Positions 35,005 to 44,922 of a DNA stretch of 64,000 nucleotides are shown one piece after another. The notes under the pieces were generated by a model, which saw only the letters and a program-made list of their open reading frames with translations, did no database searches and was not told where the DNA came from. Position numbers and translations under genes: made by a program. Source of the stretch: Betaproteobacteria bacterium (GTDB lineage Bacteria > Pseudomonadota > Gammaproteobacteria > Burkholderiales > Casimicrobiaceae); NCBI GenBank assembly GCA_009778785.1, contig WRFN01000009.1:28424-92423 (forward strand). Reading direction: 5' to 3'. Each line of letters opens with the position of its first letter. The first letter of the stretch is position 1.

Positions 35005-36498
35005 ATGACCATCGATCCTTTACTCATCGGTAAATCCGGCGATACCGAAGTTGCTTTGTTGCCCGGGCTGGCCAATCGTCACGGCCTCATCACCGGTGCC
35101 ACCGGTACCGGCAAAACGGTGACGCTGCAAGTGATGGCCGAGCGTTTCAGCAGCATCGGCGTTCCGGTTTTCATGGCCGACGTTAAGGGCGACCTGGCCG
35201 GAATATCGCAAGCGGGCGCGCCGTCGGACAAATTCAAGCAGCGTTTGCAGTCCCTGCAACTTCCGGAGCCGGAATACTGTGCGTTTCCGGTGATTTTCTG
35301 GGACGTGTTCGCCAAGCTGGGGCATCCGCTACGGGCGACGGTTTCGGACATGGGGCCGTTGTTATTTTCGCGCATTCTGATGTTGAACGACACGCAAGAA
35401 GGCGTGTTGACGATGGTGTTCAAAATCGCCGACGACAAGGGGCTGCTGCTTCTTGATCTCAAGGATTTGCGCGCGATGCTGCAATTCGTCGGCGACAACG
35501 CCAAGGATTTCGTTACCCAGTACGGTAACGTTTCGGCAGCGAGCATCGGCGCGATTCAACGCGGCTTGCTGACTCTCGAACAGCAGGGCGGCGGACTTTT
35601 TCTCGGCGAGCCGATGCTGAACATCAACGATTTGCTGCAAACCGAAGACGGGCGCGGCGTGATTCACATTCTGGCGGCGGATCGACTGCTTAATACGCCG
35701 CTGCTTTATTCGACGTTGCTGCTCTGGTTGCTCTCCGATTTGTTCGAGCGTTTGCCCGAAGTCGGCGATCCGGAAAAACCGAAGCTGGTCTTTTTCTTCG
35801 ACGAAGCGCACTTGCTGTTCAAAGACGCTTCGCGCGTGTTGACCGACAAGATCGAGCAAGTGGTGCGCTTGATTCGCTCGAAGGGTGTCGGTGTTTATTT
35901 CGTCACCCAGAACCCCGACGATGTTCCCGACAATGTGCTCGGCCAGCTCGGCAATCGCGTCAACCATGCGTTGCGAGCGTTCACTGCGCGCGATCAGAAA
36001 GCGGTCAAGGCGGCGGCGCAAACCTTACGCGCCAATCCGCAGATCGACACCGAAACCGCGATCACCGAACTTGCCGTCGGCGAAGCCTTGGTCTCGTTCC
36101 TCGACGAGAAGGGGCGCCCCAACGTGGTGGAGCGCGTTCACATCTTGCCGCCGGGCAGCCGCATCGGCCCGATCAGCGACGCCGAGCGCGCGCAAGTGCA
36201 ATCGGTGTCGTTGCTGAAAGGCGTTTACGATCAAACCATCGACCGCGAATCGGCTTACGAAATACTGGCGGCGCGCGCAGCGCAGTCGTCGCCACCGTCG
36301 TCGTCGGGCTCGACGAGCGCCGACGCGCCGGCGGCGCGAAGCGCGAGTGGTAACGCCTTGTCCGAAATTTTGTTGGGCAATGGTCGTCGTGACGGCGTTT
36401 TGACGGCAGCGGCAAAAAGCGTGGTGCGCAGCGCCAGCTCGTCAGTCGGGCGCGAAATCGTGCGCGGTATTCTCGGATCGTTTCTGGGGAAAAAATAA
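35005..36498 (+). CDS. YjgR/DUF853-type HerA-like ATPase
   Basis: A 497-residue P-loop ATPase of the HerA/FtsK superfamily. It has Walker A GATGTGKT at residues 31-38, an FMADVKGDL segment near 53-61, Walker [13 protein letters not shown] near 252-263, an arginine-bearing [17 protein letters not shown] sensor region, and a conserved [11 protein letters not shown] stretch. A Ser/Ala-rich linker near 430-455 precedes a C-terminal [16 protein letters not shown]. Homologues are widespread in Proteobacteria, but their substrate is unknown. The frame opens at 34921, but AGGA lies 8 bases before the ATG at 35005 and that start matches the domain boundary. Confidence 0.9.
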   Translation: MTIDPLLIGKSGDTEVALLPGLANRHGLITGATGTGKTVTLQVMAERFSSIGVPVFMADVKGDLAGISQAGAPSDKFKQRLQSLQLPEPEYCAFPVIFWDVFAKLGHPLRATVSDMGPLLFSRILMLNDTQEGVLTMVFKIADDKGLLLLDLKDLRAMLQFVGDNAKDFVTQYGNVSAASIGAIQRGLLTLEQQGGGLFLGEPMLNINDLLQTEDGRGVIHILAADRLLNTPLLYSTLLLWLLSDLFERLPEVGDPEKPKLVFFFDEAHLLFKDASRVLTDKIEQVVRLIRSKGVGVYFVTQNPDDVPDNVLGQLGNRVNHALRAFTARDQKAVKAAAQTLRANPQIDTETAITELAVGEALVSFLDEKGRPNVVERVHILPPGSRIGPISDAERAQVQSVSLLKGVYDQTIDRESAYEILAARAAQSSPPSSSGSTSADAPAARSASGNALSEILLGNGRRDGVLTAAAKSVVRSASSSVGREIVRGILGSFLGKK

Positions 36499-36601
36499 GG
36501 GTGCAGTTTTTTTGCGGAAGAGATAAATTAACTGGTAGCAAATAGCCGCCAGTTGAGAATGCAAAAATGTCTTTGCCGAAAAGTGCTCTTGGCGTTGCCG
36601 C

Positions 36602-37126
36602 TCAATAAACCGGAAAATAAAGCGGGTACAGCGTTTCTTCTTCGCGCTTGATCCGGTCAACGAGAATCTTGCCGACATCTTCCAAATCCCGACTGAACGG
36701 CAGAGCGAAGTCGGGGCGTGTACCGATATCCTTGTATTTATTCAGGAAGGCGAGAACGGCTTTTCCGATCGCGTTCATCTCCTGACGAAACTCGTGCATC
36801 AGACTCAAACTTTCCATGTGTTGCACCAGCGAGTGTTCGAGGTAGATGTAAAAACGAATGTTCTCGGTCAGCAAGTGCGATTGTATTTCACGACGGAAAT
36901 CTTCCAGAAATCTGGCCGTCAGCGACAAATCGTTTTTGGCAAACGCCGCGTTGATCTTGCCGAAAATTTCGAGCAGTTGCTGGTGCTCGGTTTTGAGTTT
37001 CGGAATCAGATCGGGGCTGTAGGCGATTTGTGTTCCCGGCGCATGGCTGGCAACGGCAGCGGGTTGCTGAAGAGCTTGCGATGTGTCCTTTTTCTTTCGG
37101 CCAAACAAAAAAGCAAAGAGTCCCAT
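36602..37126 (-). CDS. Hemerythrin-like (HHE) domain protein
   Basis: A 174-residue protein with a short basic N-terminus (FGRKKK), a linker, and a four-helix domain. Candidate metal ligands are H48 in TEHQQL, H84 in IQSHLL, E89, H98 in LEHSL and the E162-E164 cluster in REEETLYPLY. This spacing resembles hemerythrin HHE domains, which bind a di-iron centre and oxygen or NO, though a redox-sensing or iron-storage role cannot be distinguished. GGGGGA lies 6 bases before the ATG. It is convergent with the YjgR gene. Confidence 0.75.
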   Translation of the reverse strand: MGLFAFLFGRKKKDTSQALQQPAAVASHAPGTQIAYSPDLIPKLKTEHQQLLEIFGKINAAFAKNDLSLTARFLEDFRREIQSHLLTENIRFYIYLEHSLVQHMESLSLMHEFRQEMNAIGKAVLAFLNKYKDIGTRPDFALPFSRDLEDVGKILVDRIKREEETLYPLYFPVY

Positions 37127-37249
37127 TGGTTATCCCCCTATCATGTCAAAAATCCTAGCTTATTATCATAGACTTGTTCTTCGGGTTGGACAAGCTTGGA
37201 AGCATTTTGACGGCAGGGCGACACACGGCCAAGACAAATGTTGCAACAG

Positions 37250-37269
37250 GTGGGGCGTGCTTGCCCCAC
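37250..37269. repeat. Palindrome GTGGGGC-GTGCTT-GCCCCAC
   Basis: A 7-bp perfect stem with a 6-base loop lies in the gap between ppa and the hemerythrin-like gene, 57 bp downstream of the ppa stop on the minus strand. There is no T run. It is probably another dispersed intergenic palindrome. Confidence 0.55.
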
Positions 37270-37325
37270 TCTCGCCCCGAAGTGGAAGCGGGAGTGGGGG
37301 GAAACGTGCGGGCGAACGGAATGAA

Positions 37326-37859
37326 TTAAAGCGTGGCTTCGTAGCGCGCGATGCTTTCGAAGATTTCCTTGCGCGCTTCGTCGGCGTCAACCCAACTGCC
37401 GACGCGCACCCATTTGCCCGGTTCGAGGTCTTTGTAATGCTCGAAAAAGTGCGAGATTTGTTGAAGCTGCGATTCGGGCAGGTCGTGCGGAGAATGCACG
37501 TTGCGGTAGAACGACGAAAGTTTGTCAATCGGCACGGCGAGAATTTTGGCGTCGCCGCCCATTTCGTCGTCGAGGCGCAGCATGCCGATCGGACGGCAGC
37601 GCACGACCACGCCGGTAATCAGCGGCACCGGCGAGAGCACGAGCACGTCGCACGGATCGCCGTCGTCCGACAGCGTTTTCGGAATGTAGCCGTAGTTGCA
37701 CGGGTAGTGCATCGAAGTGGACATGAAGCGATCAACGAAAACGGCTCCCGTTTCTTTGTCAACTTCATACTTGATCGGGTCGCCGTGCATCGGTATTTCG
37801 ATGATGATGTTGCAATCGTTGGGAACATCGTGACCGGCAGAAACGCGGTCAAAAGCCAT
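37326..37859 (-). CDS. ppa: Inorganic pyrophosphatase (family I)
   Basis: Ppa hydrolyses pyrophosphate, pulling biosynthetic reactions forward. The 177-residue protein has the family I signature [11 protein letters not shown] near residues 66-76, plus KYEVDKETG near 30-38 and YGYIP near 56-60, and ends in the usual helical segment. AGGAG lies 8 bases before the ATG at 37859. It is a single-gene unit between the hemerythrin-like gene and the aminotransferase. Confidence 0.96.
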   Translation of the reverse strand: MAFDRVSAGHDVPNDCNIIIEIPMHGDPIKYEVDKETGAVFVDRFMSTSMHYPCNYGYIPKTLSDDGDPCDVLVLSPVPLITGVVVRCRPIGMLRLDDEMGGDAKILAVPIDKLSSFYRNVHSPHDLPESQLQQISHFFEHYKDLEPGKWVRVGSWVDADEARKEIFESIARYEATL

Positions 37860-37985
37860 GGGGGAACTCCTGGAGAACGAAAAAACAATTCATTATAACG
37901 TATTGACACGGGCATCAGGGATCGGCGAGTCGTGTCCACCTTACGCCTGGTGGGTTTCGCTTCGCTCTGCCCATCCAACGATTCT

Positions 37986-39224
37986 TCACATCGCGCGCTC
38001 GATTTCCTCCGCCAGAATCGTCAGTCCCCGTTCGATCATCTGCGGTTTGGGGACGACGTTCATTCTCATGCACTGCCGCGTGTGATCCCACGGTTGTTGC
38101 AAGCCGGGGAAGAAATAGTTGCCGGGCACCATCAAAACGCCGCGCTGTTTCAGGCGACGGTAAAGTTCCACATCGTCAATTGGCAGATCGGGGAACCACA
38201 GCCACAGGAAGAAAGCGCCTTCGGGTTTGTGGACGAGGCAACGCTCTGCGGGAAGGTGGCGGCGCAGGATGTTGAGCGCCAGCGCGCTGCGTTCGCGGTA
38301 AAACGGTCGAATCACGTCGTTGCACAGGCGTTGCAGATCACCGCGCTTGATGATTTCGTTCATCAGCGTCGGGCCGATGCCGCCGGGGGCGAGACTGATG
38401 ATGCCGTTTATGTTGCTGATGGCGGAAGCGATGTCGGGACGGGCGATGACGATGCCGCAGCGCGCGCCGGGCAGGCCGAGTTTGGACAGGCTCATGCATA
38501 GCACGATGTTGTCGTTCCAGATCGGGGTGGCGTCGGTGAAGGTGATGCCGGGGAAGGGCAGGCCGTAGGCGCTGTCAATCAGCAAGGGAATGCCGCGTTC
38601 GCGGGCGATCGCGTCGAGGCGTCGCAGTTCTTCGTCAGAGAGCACGTTGCCGGTCGGATTGGTCGGGCGCGAAACGCAGATGGCGCCGATGTCATCGTCG
38701 AACGGCAAAGAAGTGAAGTCCACGCGGTATTTGAACAGCCCGTCGGGCAGACGCTCGATTTCGGGCTTGCCGGCAATGAAGGTGTCCATGTCAATACCGG
38801 CGTCGGCGTAGCCGATGTATTCGGGCGCCAGCGGGAACAAGATTTTTCGTTTGCGGCCATCTTCGCATTCGCCGCCGAACAGATTGAAGAGAAAGAAGAA
38901 AGCGCTCTGGCTGCCGTTGGTCAAGGCGATGTGATCGGCGCTGATGTCCCAACCCCACTGGGTGCGCAGCAGGGTGGCCAGCGTTTCGCGCAAACCGTCG
39001 CTGCCGCGCGGTCCGTCGTAATTGCAAAGCGTATCAATCAGTTTCCCGTCGGCCAGCAGGGCTTCGCACAAGCGCCGGTAGTAGTTGTCCATTTCGGGAA
39101 TTTCCGCCGGATTGCCGCCGCCGAGCATGATAGCGCCCGGGGTGCGCAAACCATCGTTGAGGTCGTCCATCAACTGAGTGATGCCGGCGTGTCGGGTGAA
39201 TTTTTGGCCAAAGGTAGAAATCAT
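37986..39224 (-). CDS. avtA: Valine-pyruvate aminotransferase (AvtA-like)
   Basis: A 412-residue class I/II PLP-dependent aminotransferase. The PLP lysine lies in SLSKLGLPGARCG; NPTGNVL, the D-x-AYG segment (DSAYGLPFPG) and the C-terminal RMN motif are also visible. Length and the opening FGQKFTRHAGITQLMDDL match the AvtA group, which makes valine using alanine as amino donor. Other substrates of this fold cannot be excluded. A TTG start 7 codons upstream is possible, but the ATG at 39224 fits the family better; no strong ribosome binding site is visible. It is divergent from the MFS transporter gene. Confidence 0.85.
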   Translation of the reverse strand: MISTFGQKFTRHAGITQLMDDLNDGLRTPGAIMLGGGNPAEIPEMDNYYRRLCEALLADGKLIDTLCNYDGPRGSDGLRETLATLLRTQWGWDISADHIALTNGSQSAFFFLFNLFGGECEDGRKRKILFPLAPEYIGYADAGIDMDTFIAGKPEIERLPDGLFKYRVDFTSLPFDDDIGAICVSRPTNPTGNVLSDEELRRLDAIARERGIPLLIDSAYGLPFPGITFTDATPIWNDNIVLCMSLSKLGLPGARCGIVIARPDIASAISNINGIISLAPGGIGPTLMNEIIKRGDLQRLCNDVIRPFYRERSALALNILRRHLPAERCLVHKPEGAFFLWLWFPDLPIDDVELYRRLKQRGVLMVPGNYFFPGLQQPWDHTRQCMRMNVVPKPQMIERGLTILAEEIERAM

Positions 39225-39328
39225 TTTAGGAAAGCGTTGTCTCAATTCAAAGTGCTATTGTGCCGAAAAGATAGGGCGAATGACAAACTTTGCGGTAAGC
39301 TGTTGACTGTTTTTTTCATAGTCTTTCC

Positions 39329-40555
39329 ATGATCGAACCAAAGCCGCTACCACCGCCCGCCAAAGACCCCGGCATCCGGACGGGGACGGGGGCGTTTCTC
39401 CGTGTGCAAATCGCGCTCTTTCTGGGCGGCTTTTCGACTTTCTCGCTGGTCTATTGCGTGCAACCGTTGTTGCCGCTTTTCTCCAACGACTACGGCATTT
39501 CTCCGGCGCAGGCGAGCGTGGTGCTGTCAACGACCACCGGCACGATGTCAGTCATGCTGATCGTCGCCAGCGTGTTGTCGGATCGGTACGGGCGGCGCGG
39601 CATCATGATCTTCTCGCTCTTGATCGGTTCCTTGCTGATGCTGGCATGCGCGGCGGTCAGCCAGTTTCATACGCTGATCGTTCTGCGGACGTTGCAAGCG
39701 GTAGCGCTGGCCGGTTTGCCGGCGGTGGCGATGGCCTATCTCGCCGAAGAAATCGAATTTTCCGCGTTGGGTTATGCGATGGGGTTTTACATCAGCGGCA
39801 ACGCGCTGGGCGGCATGTGCGGGCGCACCATCAGCGCCTGGGTGGCCGAGCATTCGTCCTGGCAAACGGCGCTGATCGTGATCGGCGTGATGGCGTTGAT
39901 GATGGCGATTGGCTTCTGGAAACTGCTGCCGCCGTCGCGCCATTTCCAGCCGCGCTCGCTGCACCTCGCCGTGATGTGGGAGGGCGCCCGCGCCCATCTG
40001 CGCGATGCGCGACTGCCTTGGCTTTTTCTGGTGGCGTTTCTGCTGATGGGCAGCTTCGTCAGCGTTTACAACTATCTGTCGTTCCGGCTGGTGCAGGCGC
40101 CGTTTTCGCTGACCACCGGCCAGATCGGCTCGATTTTCCTGCTTTACATCATCGGAATATTCAGTTCTACTTGGGCCGGGCGACTGGCCGACCGCTTCGG
40201 GCTGTCCCGAGTGCTGTGGGTGATGGTGACGATCATGCTGGGCGGCGTTTTGCTGACGCTGGTCAACGCGCTGTGGGGCGTGATCGTCGGGGTGGCGGTG
40301 CTGACTTTCGGTTTTTTCAGCAGCCACGCGGTGGCGAGCAGTTGGGTCGGGCGTCGCGCCAAAGCAGCGCGGGGGCTGGCGTCGGCACTGTATCTGTGGG
40401 CGTATTACTTCGGTTCCAGCATCATCGGAACCTTCTCGGGAACCCTCTGGGGCGTCGGCGGCTGGGGGGCGATTGTGGCCTGCCTCGTTACATGTCTGGC
40501 ATTGTGTCTGGGAGTGGCCGTTTATTTGCGGTTGTCGTGGCAGGGGCAAACTTGA
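39329..40555 (+). CDS. MFS transporter, YnfM-like
   Basis: A 408-residue major facilitator superfamily protein with twelve predicted membrane spans. The SDRYGRRGIM loop between spans 2 and 3 (near residues 84-93) and the weaker ADRFGLSR copy between spans 8 and 9 are the MFS signature loops. It resembles the YnfM/arabinose-efflux-type subgroup of drug or metabolite exporters; the substrate is unknown. The divergent partner is an aminotransferase, so amino-acid export is conceivable but unproven. Confidence 0.88.
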   Translation: MIEPKPLPPPAKDPGIRTGTGAFLRVQIALFLGGFSTFSLVYCVQPLLPLFSNDYGISPAQASVVLSTTTGTMSVMLIVASVLSDRYGRRGIMIFSLLIGSLLMLACAAVSQFHTLIVLRTLQAVALAGLPAVAMAYLAEEIEFSALGYAMGFYISGNALGGMCGRTISAWVAEHSSWQTALIVIGVMALMMAIGFWKLLPPSRHFQPRSLHLAVMWEGARAHLRDARLPWLFLVAFLLMGSFVSVYNYLSFRLVQAPFSLTTGQIGSIFLLYIIGIFSSTWAGRLADRFGLSRVLWVMVTIMLGGVLLTLVNALWGVIVGVAVLTFGFFSSHAVASSWVGRRAKAARGLASALYLWAYYFGSSIIGTFSGTLWGVGGWGAIVACLVTCLALCLGVAVYLRLSWQGQT

Positions 40556-40665
40556 TTTCAGGGGTAGCGCGGCGGGCGCGGGTACGGTACATTGCCAGTT
40601 TGTTGCCGAACATGACTTTTGCTTCATCTGTCATCTGATTATTTGATTTAGAACGGGGAACCATC

Positions 40666-42720
40666 ATGACGCAATACACTACGGAAAACATTCGCACGGT
40701 CGCCTTGGTGGGACACGGCAATGCGGGAAAAACCACGCTGGCGGAAGCGCTGCTGCTCAAAACGGGCGCGATTCAGGCGGCAGGCAGTATCGAAAAAGGG
40801 ACGACGGTTTCTGATTTCGATCCGTTGGAAAAGAGCTTCCAACTGTCGCTGCGGGCTTCCCTGCTGCACTTGGAAACAGCCAACACCCGCGTCCATCTGG
40901 TGGACACCCCCGGATATCCCGATTTTATCGGCCAAGCCATTGGCGCGCTCGATGCGATTGAAACTGCGGCGGTGGTGATCAGCGCCCAAGCCGGCATCGA
41001 AATGATTACTTCGCGGATGATGGATTGGACGGCCAAGCGCAAACTGTGTCGCCTGATCGTGATCAACAAGATCGACGCAGAAAATGTGGACTTGCCGGCG
41101 GTGCTGACCGCTGTGCGCGAGGCGTTCGGCAACGAATGCCTGCCGATCAATTTGCCCGCCGCCAACGGCACGAAAGTGGTGGACTGCTTCTTCAATCCGT
41201 CCGGCGAGGCGGATTTTTCATCGGTGGCGGAAGCGCATCAGGCGCTGATCGATCAAGTTGTTGAAGTTGACGAAGAACTGATGGCGAAATATCTGGAGCA
41301 GGGCGAGGAAATGGCGCCCGAACAGTTGCACGGGCCGTTCGAGTGTGCGCTGCGCGAAGGCCACTTGATTCCGGTGTGTTTCACCTCGGCGAAGAACGGG
41401 GTCGGCATTCAGGAATTGCTCGACATCATGGTCAAACTGCTGCCCAATCCGACCGAAGGCAACCCGCCGCCGTTTTTTCGGGGCGAGGGCGATGCCGCCG
41501 AACAATTTTTGCCAACGCAAGACCTGGCGCAACACGCGCTGGCGCATGTGTTCAAAATTCAGATCGACCCGTTTGTCGGCAAAGTCGGCGTGTTCCGTGT
41601 GCATCAGGGAACCATCAAACGCGACACTCAGCTTTTCGTCGGCGACGGTCGCAAACCGTTCAAAGTCGGCCACTTGTTCCTGATGCAGGGAAGCAAATTC
41701 ATCGAAACCGAGCAAGTCGTCGCGGGCGACATTGCGGCGGTGTCGAAAGTCGAAGAAATCGAATTCGATTGCGTGCTGCACGATTCGCACGACGAAGACC
41801 GCATCCACATGAAGCCGCTGGAGTTTCCGACGCCGATGCACGGCGTCGCCATCGCGCCGACCAAACGCGGCGACGAACAACGACTGTCGGAAGTGGTGCA
41901 CAAAATGATCGCCGAAGACCCGACGCTCAAAATCGAGCACGACGCGACGCTCAACGAAACCGTCTTGTGGGGCTTGGGCGATTTGCATTTGCGCTCGGTG
42001 CTGGAACGCATGAGCACCGTGTTCAAACTGGAAGTCGAAACGCGGCCGCCGCGTGTGCCGTTCCGCGAAACCATCGCGGGCAAAGCCGAAGGTCACCACC
42101 GCCATAAGAAACAAAGCGGCGGCGCGGGACAATTCGGTGAAGTGATGTTGCGCATTGAAGCATTGCCGCGCGGTGCGGGATTCGAGTTCGTTGACGAAGT
42201 GAAAGGCGGCACGATTCCGACTCAATTCATCCCGGCGGTGCAGAAGGGTGTTGAACAAATGCTGGCCGCCGGGCCGGTCGCAGGTTTCCCGATGCAGGAT
42301 ATGCGCGTGATCGTTTACGACGGCAAGCATCACGCGGTGGATTCCAAGGAAATCGCCTTCGTGACGGCGGGACGCAAAGCGTTTCTCGACGCGATCATGA
42401 AAGCGCAGCCGATCGTGCTGGAGCCGATGGTGCGGCTGGAAATCAGTTGCCCGGCCGACAACATGGGTGACGTTGCCGGCGATCTGTCAGGACGGCGCGG
42501 CCAAGTGACCGGCACCCAACCGTTGCGCGCCGGTATGTTGCTGATCGAAGGCATTGCGCCGCTGTCCGAACTCGAAGGCTACGCTGCTCGAATCAAGGCG
42601 ATGACTTCGGGGCACGGCGGCTGGACGATGACGCTCTCGCATTACGAGCCGGCGCCGTTCCCATTGCAGCAAAAACTTTCAGAAGAGTATCAGAAACATC
42701 GCAAGCACGAAGAAGATTGA
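40666..42720 (+). CDS. Elongation factor G-like GTPase (FusA2 type)
   Basis: A 684-residue EF-G homologue with five domains in the usual order: G domain with GHGNAGKTTL near residues 16-25, DTPGYPDF near 81-88 and NKID near 135-138; domain II; and EF-G domains III-V ending HYEPAPFPLQQKL. It is not the housekeeping EF-G. The switch I segment has no RGITI, and the aligned part reads FQLSL, with Ser in place of the Mg-coordinating Thr. It stands alone, not in the str operon. Such paralogues are widespread; some fail to support translation and may act in recycling or stress, but the role here is unknown. Confidence 0.9.
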   Translation: MTQYTTENIRTVALVGHGNAGKTTLAEALLLKTGAIQAAGSIEKGTTVSDFDPLEKSFQLSLRASLLHLETANTRVHLVDTPGYPDFIGQAIGALDAIETAAVVISAQAGIEMITSRMMDWTAKRKLCRLIVINKIDAENVDLPAVLTAVREAFGNECLPINLPAANGTKVVDCFFNPSGEADFSSVAEAHQALIDQVVEVDEELMAKYLEQGEEMAPEQLHGPFECALREGHLIPVCFTSAKNGVGIQELLDIMVKLLPNPTEGNPPPFFRGEGDAAEQFLPTQDLAQHALAHVFKIQIDPFVGKVGVFRVHQGTIKRDTQLFVGDGRKPFKVGHLFLMQGSKFIETEQVVAGDIAAVSKVEEIEFDCVLHDSHDEDRIHMKPLEFPTPMHGVAIAPTKRGDEQRLSEVVHKMIAEDPTLKIEHDATLNETVLWGLGDLHLRSVLERMSTVFKLEVETRPPRVPFRETIAGKAEGHHRHKKQSGGAGQFGEVMLRIEALPRGAGFEFVDEVKGGTIPTQFIPAVQKGVEQMLAAGPVAGFPMQDMRVIVYDGKHHAVDSKEIAFVTAGRKAFLDAIMKAQPIVLEPMVRLEISCPADNMGDVAGDLSGRRGQVTGTQPLRAGMLLIEGIAPLSELEGYAARIKAMTSGHGGWTMTLSHYEPAPFPLQQKLSEEYQKHRKHEED

Positions 42721-42904
42721 AATTGACCACATTTCCCTTCGGTGCGAGCCTTGGCGAAAGCGGAGGCGAGAATTGCCTCTGCTCCCGCTGGGGGAGGGCC
42801 GGAGCGGGGGCAGTGACGTGTTTGTCAATCAAGGCTTTTCAACCTTCATCCCAACCTTTCTCCGATGGGACAACATTCATAACCCTTTGATTCAAGGAAA
42901 CACT

Positions 42905-43135
42905 ATGGCTAACAACACTCAAGGCAGCCAATCAAAAATTGTCGTTCTTGTCTCCACGATATTCATGGCGGCGCTTTGTATTTTTTGCCTGTACCTGTTG
43001 TATCGAGGCCCCGATCCCGGAAGCGTATTTTTCTTTCATCGAAGCGCGGTGATCTTCTATCCGGTTAGCGCCTTTTGCGCTTTATTTTTTGGCTACATGA
43101 CTTATTTCGGATTTCGGCGCTTGAAGACCATGTAA
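42905..43135 (+). CDS. Small two-span membrane protein
   Basis: A 76-residue protein with a polar start (MANNTQGSQSK), two hydrophobic spans (about residues 13-34 and 45-67) and a basic end (FRRLKTM). The frame opens further upstream, but AAGGA lies 6 bases before the ATG at 42905 and the upstream residues are not membrane-like. I recognise no family. It is 184 bp downstream of the EF-G-like gene, with no clear promoter. Confidence 0.72.
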   Translation: MANNTQGSQSKIVVLVSTIFMAALCIFCLYLLYRGPDPGSVFFFHRSAVIFYPVSAFCALFFGYMTYFGFRRLKTM

Positions 43136-43142
43136 AGCAAAC

Positions 43143-43180
43143 AGGGTGGGCCAAAGGCGCGTAGCGCCGTGCCACCCTAC
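43143..43180. repeat. Nested palindrome between two convergent genes
   Basis: AGGGTGG pairs with CCACCCT as the outer stem, and GGCGC-GTA-GCGCC forms an inner hairpin. It occupies nearly the whole gap between the small membrane protein gene and the DUF1287 gene. It resembles a dispersed repeat found between genes in many proteobacteria. Confidence 0.65.
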
Positions 43181-43184
43181 AACA

Positions 43185-43829
43185 TTACTTCCACCGAAAA
43201 TGCCCGACGATGGGAAACTCAAACAAGGCATTCTCTTCCTGCGCGCCGTTGCCGATGTTGTGGATGATCAGCGGCGTGCCGTCTTCCGCCGTTCGGTCGG
43301 ACACCATGCCGATATGCGGTAACTGCGTTTCGCCCAGTCGCCACGTTACCCAATCGCCCGCGCGGTAATCGCGCGGATTTTTGTTCACAGGCAAGTTACG
43401 CCCCTTGCGTCGCATGAAAGTTTCCAGATTCAACACGCGGCGATGGTCGATGTTCGGATCGGGTTGCTTCTGCTTCCAGCGCGTCGGATATTGCGAGAAC
43501 GCGCGCCGCATGTCTTCGTGGACGAGTTGCTGCAAGTCGATGCCCTGTCCGCGCAGCGCGCGAATGATCACATCAGTACAGACGCCTTTGTCTTTTGACA
43601 CGTCGCCGTTCGGATAAGCGATCACAGTATAAGCGGAATCGTAGGTGAGAGTGACGCCGATTTGCGCGCGCGCCAGCGCCACCGATTTTTCCGCCGAATA
43701 ATGGTGCACGGCGTTCGCTGGTGCAGGCGAGGGCAGCGGCGCGGCGTTTGCTTGATTGCTTCCAGCAAGGCACATCGCCACCACCGCCAAAGCGCCACAG
43801 CAACGCCAAAGCCGTGAGTTTGCTTGCAT
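43185..43829 (-). CDS. DUF1287 (YijF-like) exported protein
   Basis: A 214-residue protein with a signal peptide (hydrophobic core residues 11-24, cleavage after ANA near 29). The mature part matches DUF1287: AQIGVTLTYDSAY, a GVCTDVIIRALR segment whose Cys is the likely nucleophile of an NlpC/P60-like fold, DHRRVLNLETF, and a C-terminal GDWVTWRL...HIGMVSD pair that supplies the His. Such folds include cell-wall amidases, but activity for DUF1287 is unproven. The frame reaches 43940. The start at 43829 gives a normal signal peptide; no ribosome binding site supports any of the candidates. Confidence 0.8.
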   Translation of the reverse strand: MQANSRLWRCCGALAVVAMCLAGSNQANAAPLPSPAPANAVHHYSAEKSVALARAQIGVTLTYDSAYTVIAYPNGDVSKDKGVCTDVIIRALRGQGIDLQQLVHEDMRRAFSQYPTRWKQKQPDPNIDHRRVLNLETFMRRKGRNLPVNKNPRDYRAGDWVTWRLGETQLPHIGMVSDRTAEDGTPLIIHNIGNGAQEENALFEFPIVGHFRWK

Positions 43830-43954
43830 GATTTTGAAAAACAGCGCCACGTTTGAACGGATCATGTGAAAAGGAGAAGCAAGCGCTAATTTTAACGCCG
43901 AAAGTTGTTGCGGTAGAATCCTAATCATCTGACGTGTCAAGAGGAGAACCCATC

Positions 43955-44830
43955 ATGGAAAAACCTGCCATCGCCTTCATCGGACTTGGCAAAATGGGCG
44001 CCGCCATGGCGGCCAACATCCGGCGGGCGGGTTATCCGCTGGCCGTCTGGAACCGCTCGGCGGACAAGGCGGCGCCGCTGGTCGCGCTGGGGGCCAAGCT
44101 GGCCGAGTCGCCTGCCGCCGCAGCGGCCGGGGCCGATTGCGTGATCTCCAGCCTGTTCGACGACGATTCGGTGCGCGCCGTGGTGTCTGGGCACAACGGT
44201 CTGCTCTCAGGTATGCGCGCGGGTGCCGTCCACATCGGCACGAGCACCATTTCGCCCTGGTGTGCCGATGAACTGGGCGCTTTGCACGCGGCGTCGGGGC
44301 GGCACTACATCTCGGGGCCGGTGCTCGGGCGCGTGCCTGCCGCCGAGGCCGGCCAGTTGACGACTTTCTTGGCGGGCAGCCCGACGCAGGTGGAGGCGGT
44401 GCGCCCGTGCGTTTCAACTTACGCCAGCCGCATCGCTGTGGTGGGCGCACAACCGAGCCAAGCCTCGACCGCTAAACTGATTGCCAACTTTCTCATCGCC
44501 TCGTCTATGGATTTGATCGGCCTGTCCTTGGCCTGGGCGGAAAAATCCGGCGTTCCCCCGAAGCTGGTGATGCAATTTTTGAGCGATTTTTTCGGCCACC
44601 CCGCGCCCAAGGATTACGTGAGCAAAATCGGCAATCGCGATTTCGACACGGCGGGTTTCACGGCATCCGGCGGTCTGAAGGACATCCAGTTGATGCTGGC
44701 CGCTGCCGACGCCGTGCACCTCAAACTGCCCGAAGCCGAGGCCCTGCGCGCCAAGTTTGAACAGGCCATCTCCAAGGGCTGGCAGGATCGGGATTGGAGT
44801 TGCTTCACCGAAATGGATCGCGGGGGATGA
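43955..44830 (+). CDS. NAD(P)-dependent 3-hydroxyacid dehydrogenase (HIBADH/GarR family)
   Basis: A 291-residue beta-hydroxyacid dehydrogenase. It has the N-terminal Rossmann motif FIGLGKMGAAMA near residues 8-19, the substrate-binding SGPVLG near 124-129, and the catalytic-lysine segment STAKLIANFL near 171-180. Members reduce tartronate semialdehyde or oxidise 3-hydroxyisobutyrate; the substrate here cannot be chosen. GAGGAG lies 8 bases before the ATG at 43955. The upstream DUF1287 gene is divergent. Confidence 0.88.
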   Translation: MEKPAIAFIGLGKMGAAMAANIRRAGYPLAVWNRSADKAAPLVALGAKLAESPAAAAAGADCVISSLFDDDSVRAVVSGHNGLLSGMRAGAVHIGTSTISPWCADELGALHAASGRHYISGPVLGRVPAAEAGQLTTFLAGSPTQVEAVRPCVSTYASRIAVVGAQPSQASTAKLIANFLIASSMDLIGLSLAWAEKSGVPPKLVMQFLSDFFGHPAPKDYVSKIGNRDFDTAGFTASGGLKDIQLMLAAADAVHLKLPEAEALRAKFEQAISKGWQDRDWSCFTEMDRGG

Positions 44831-44922
44831 TTCGAGTCTGTACAGAGGGAAAGGGGTGAGGGAAATAATGTGCAGGATTAAGTTCCCACCACTCTAAATT
44901 TCAACTTATCAAAGGAACGTGC

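Noticed and set aside
43905..43940. TTGACA at the minus-strand end of the DUF1287 frame as a -35 box
   Set aside because: At 17 bp the matching hexamer is TCTACC, too far from TATAAT; no other support.
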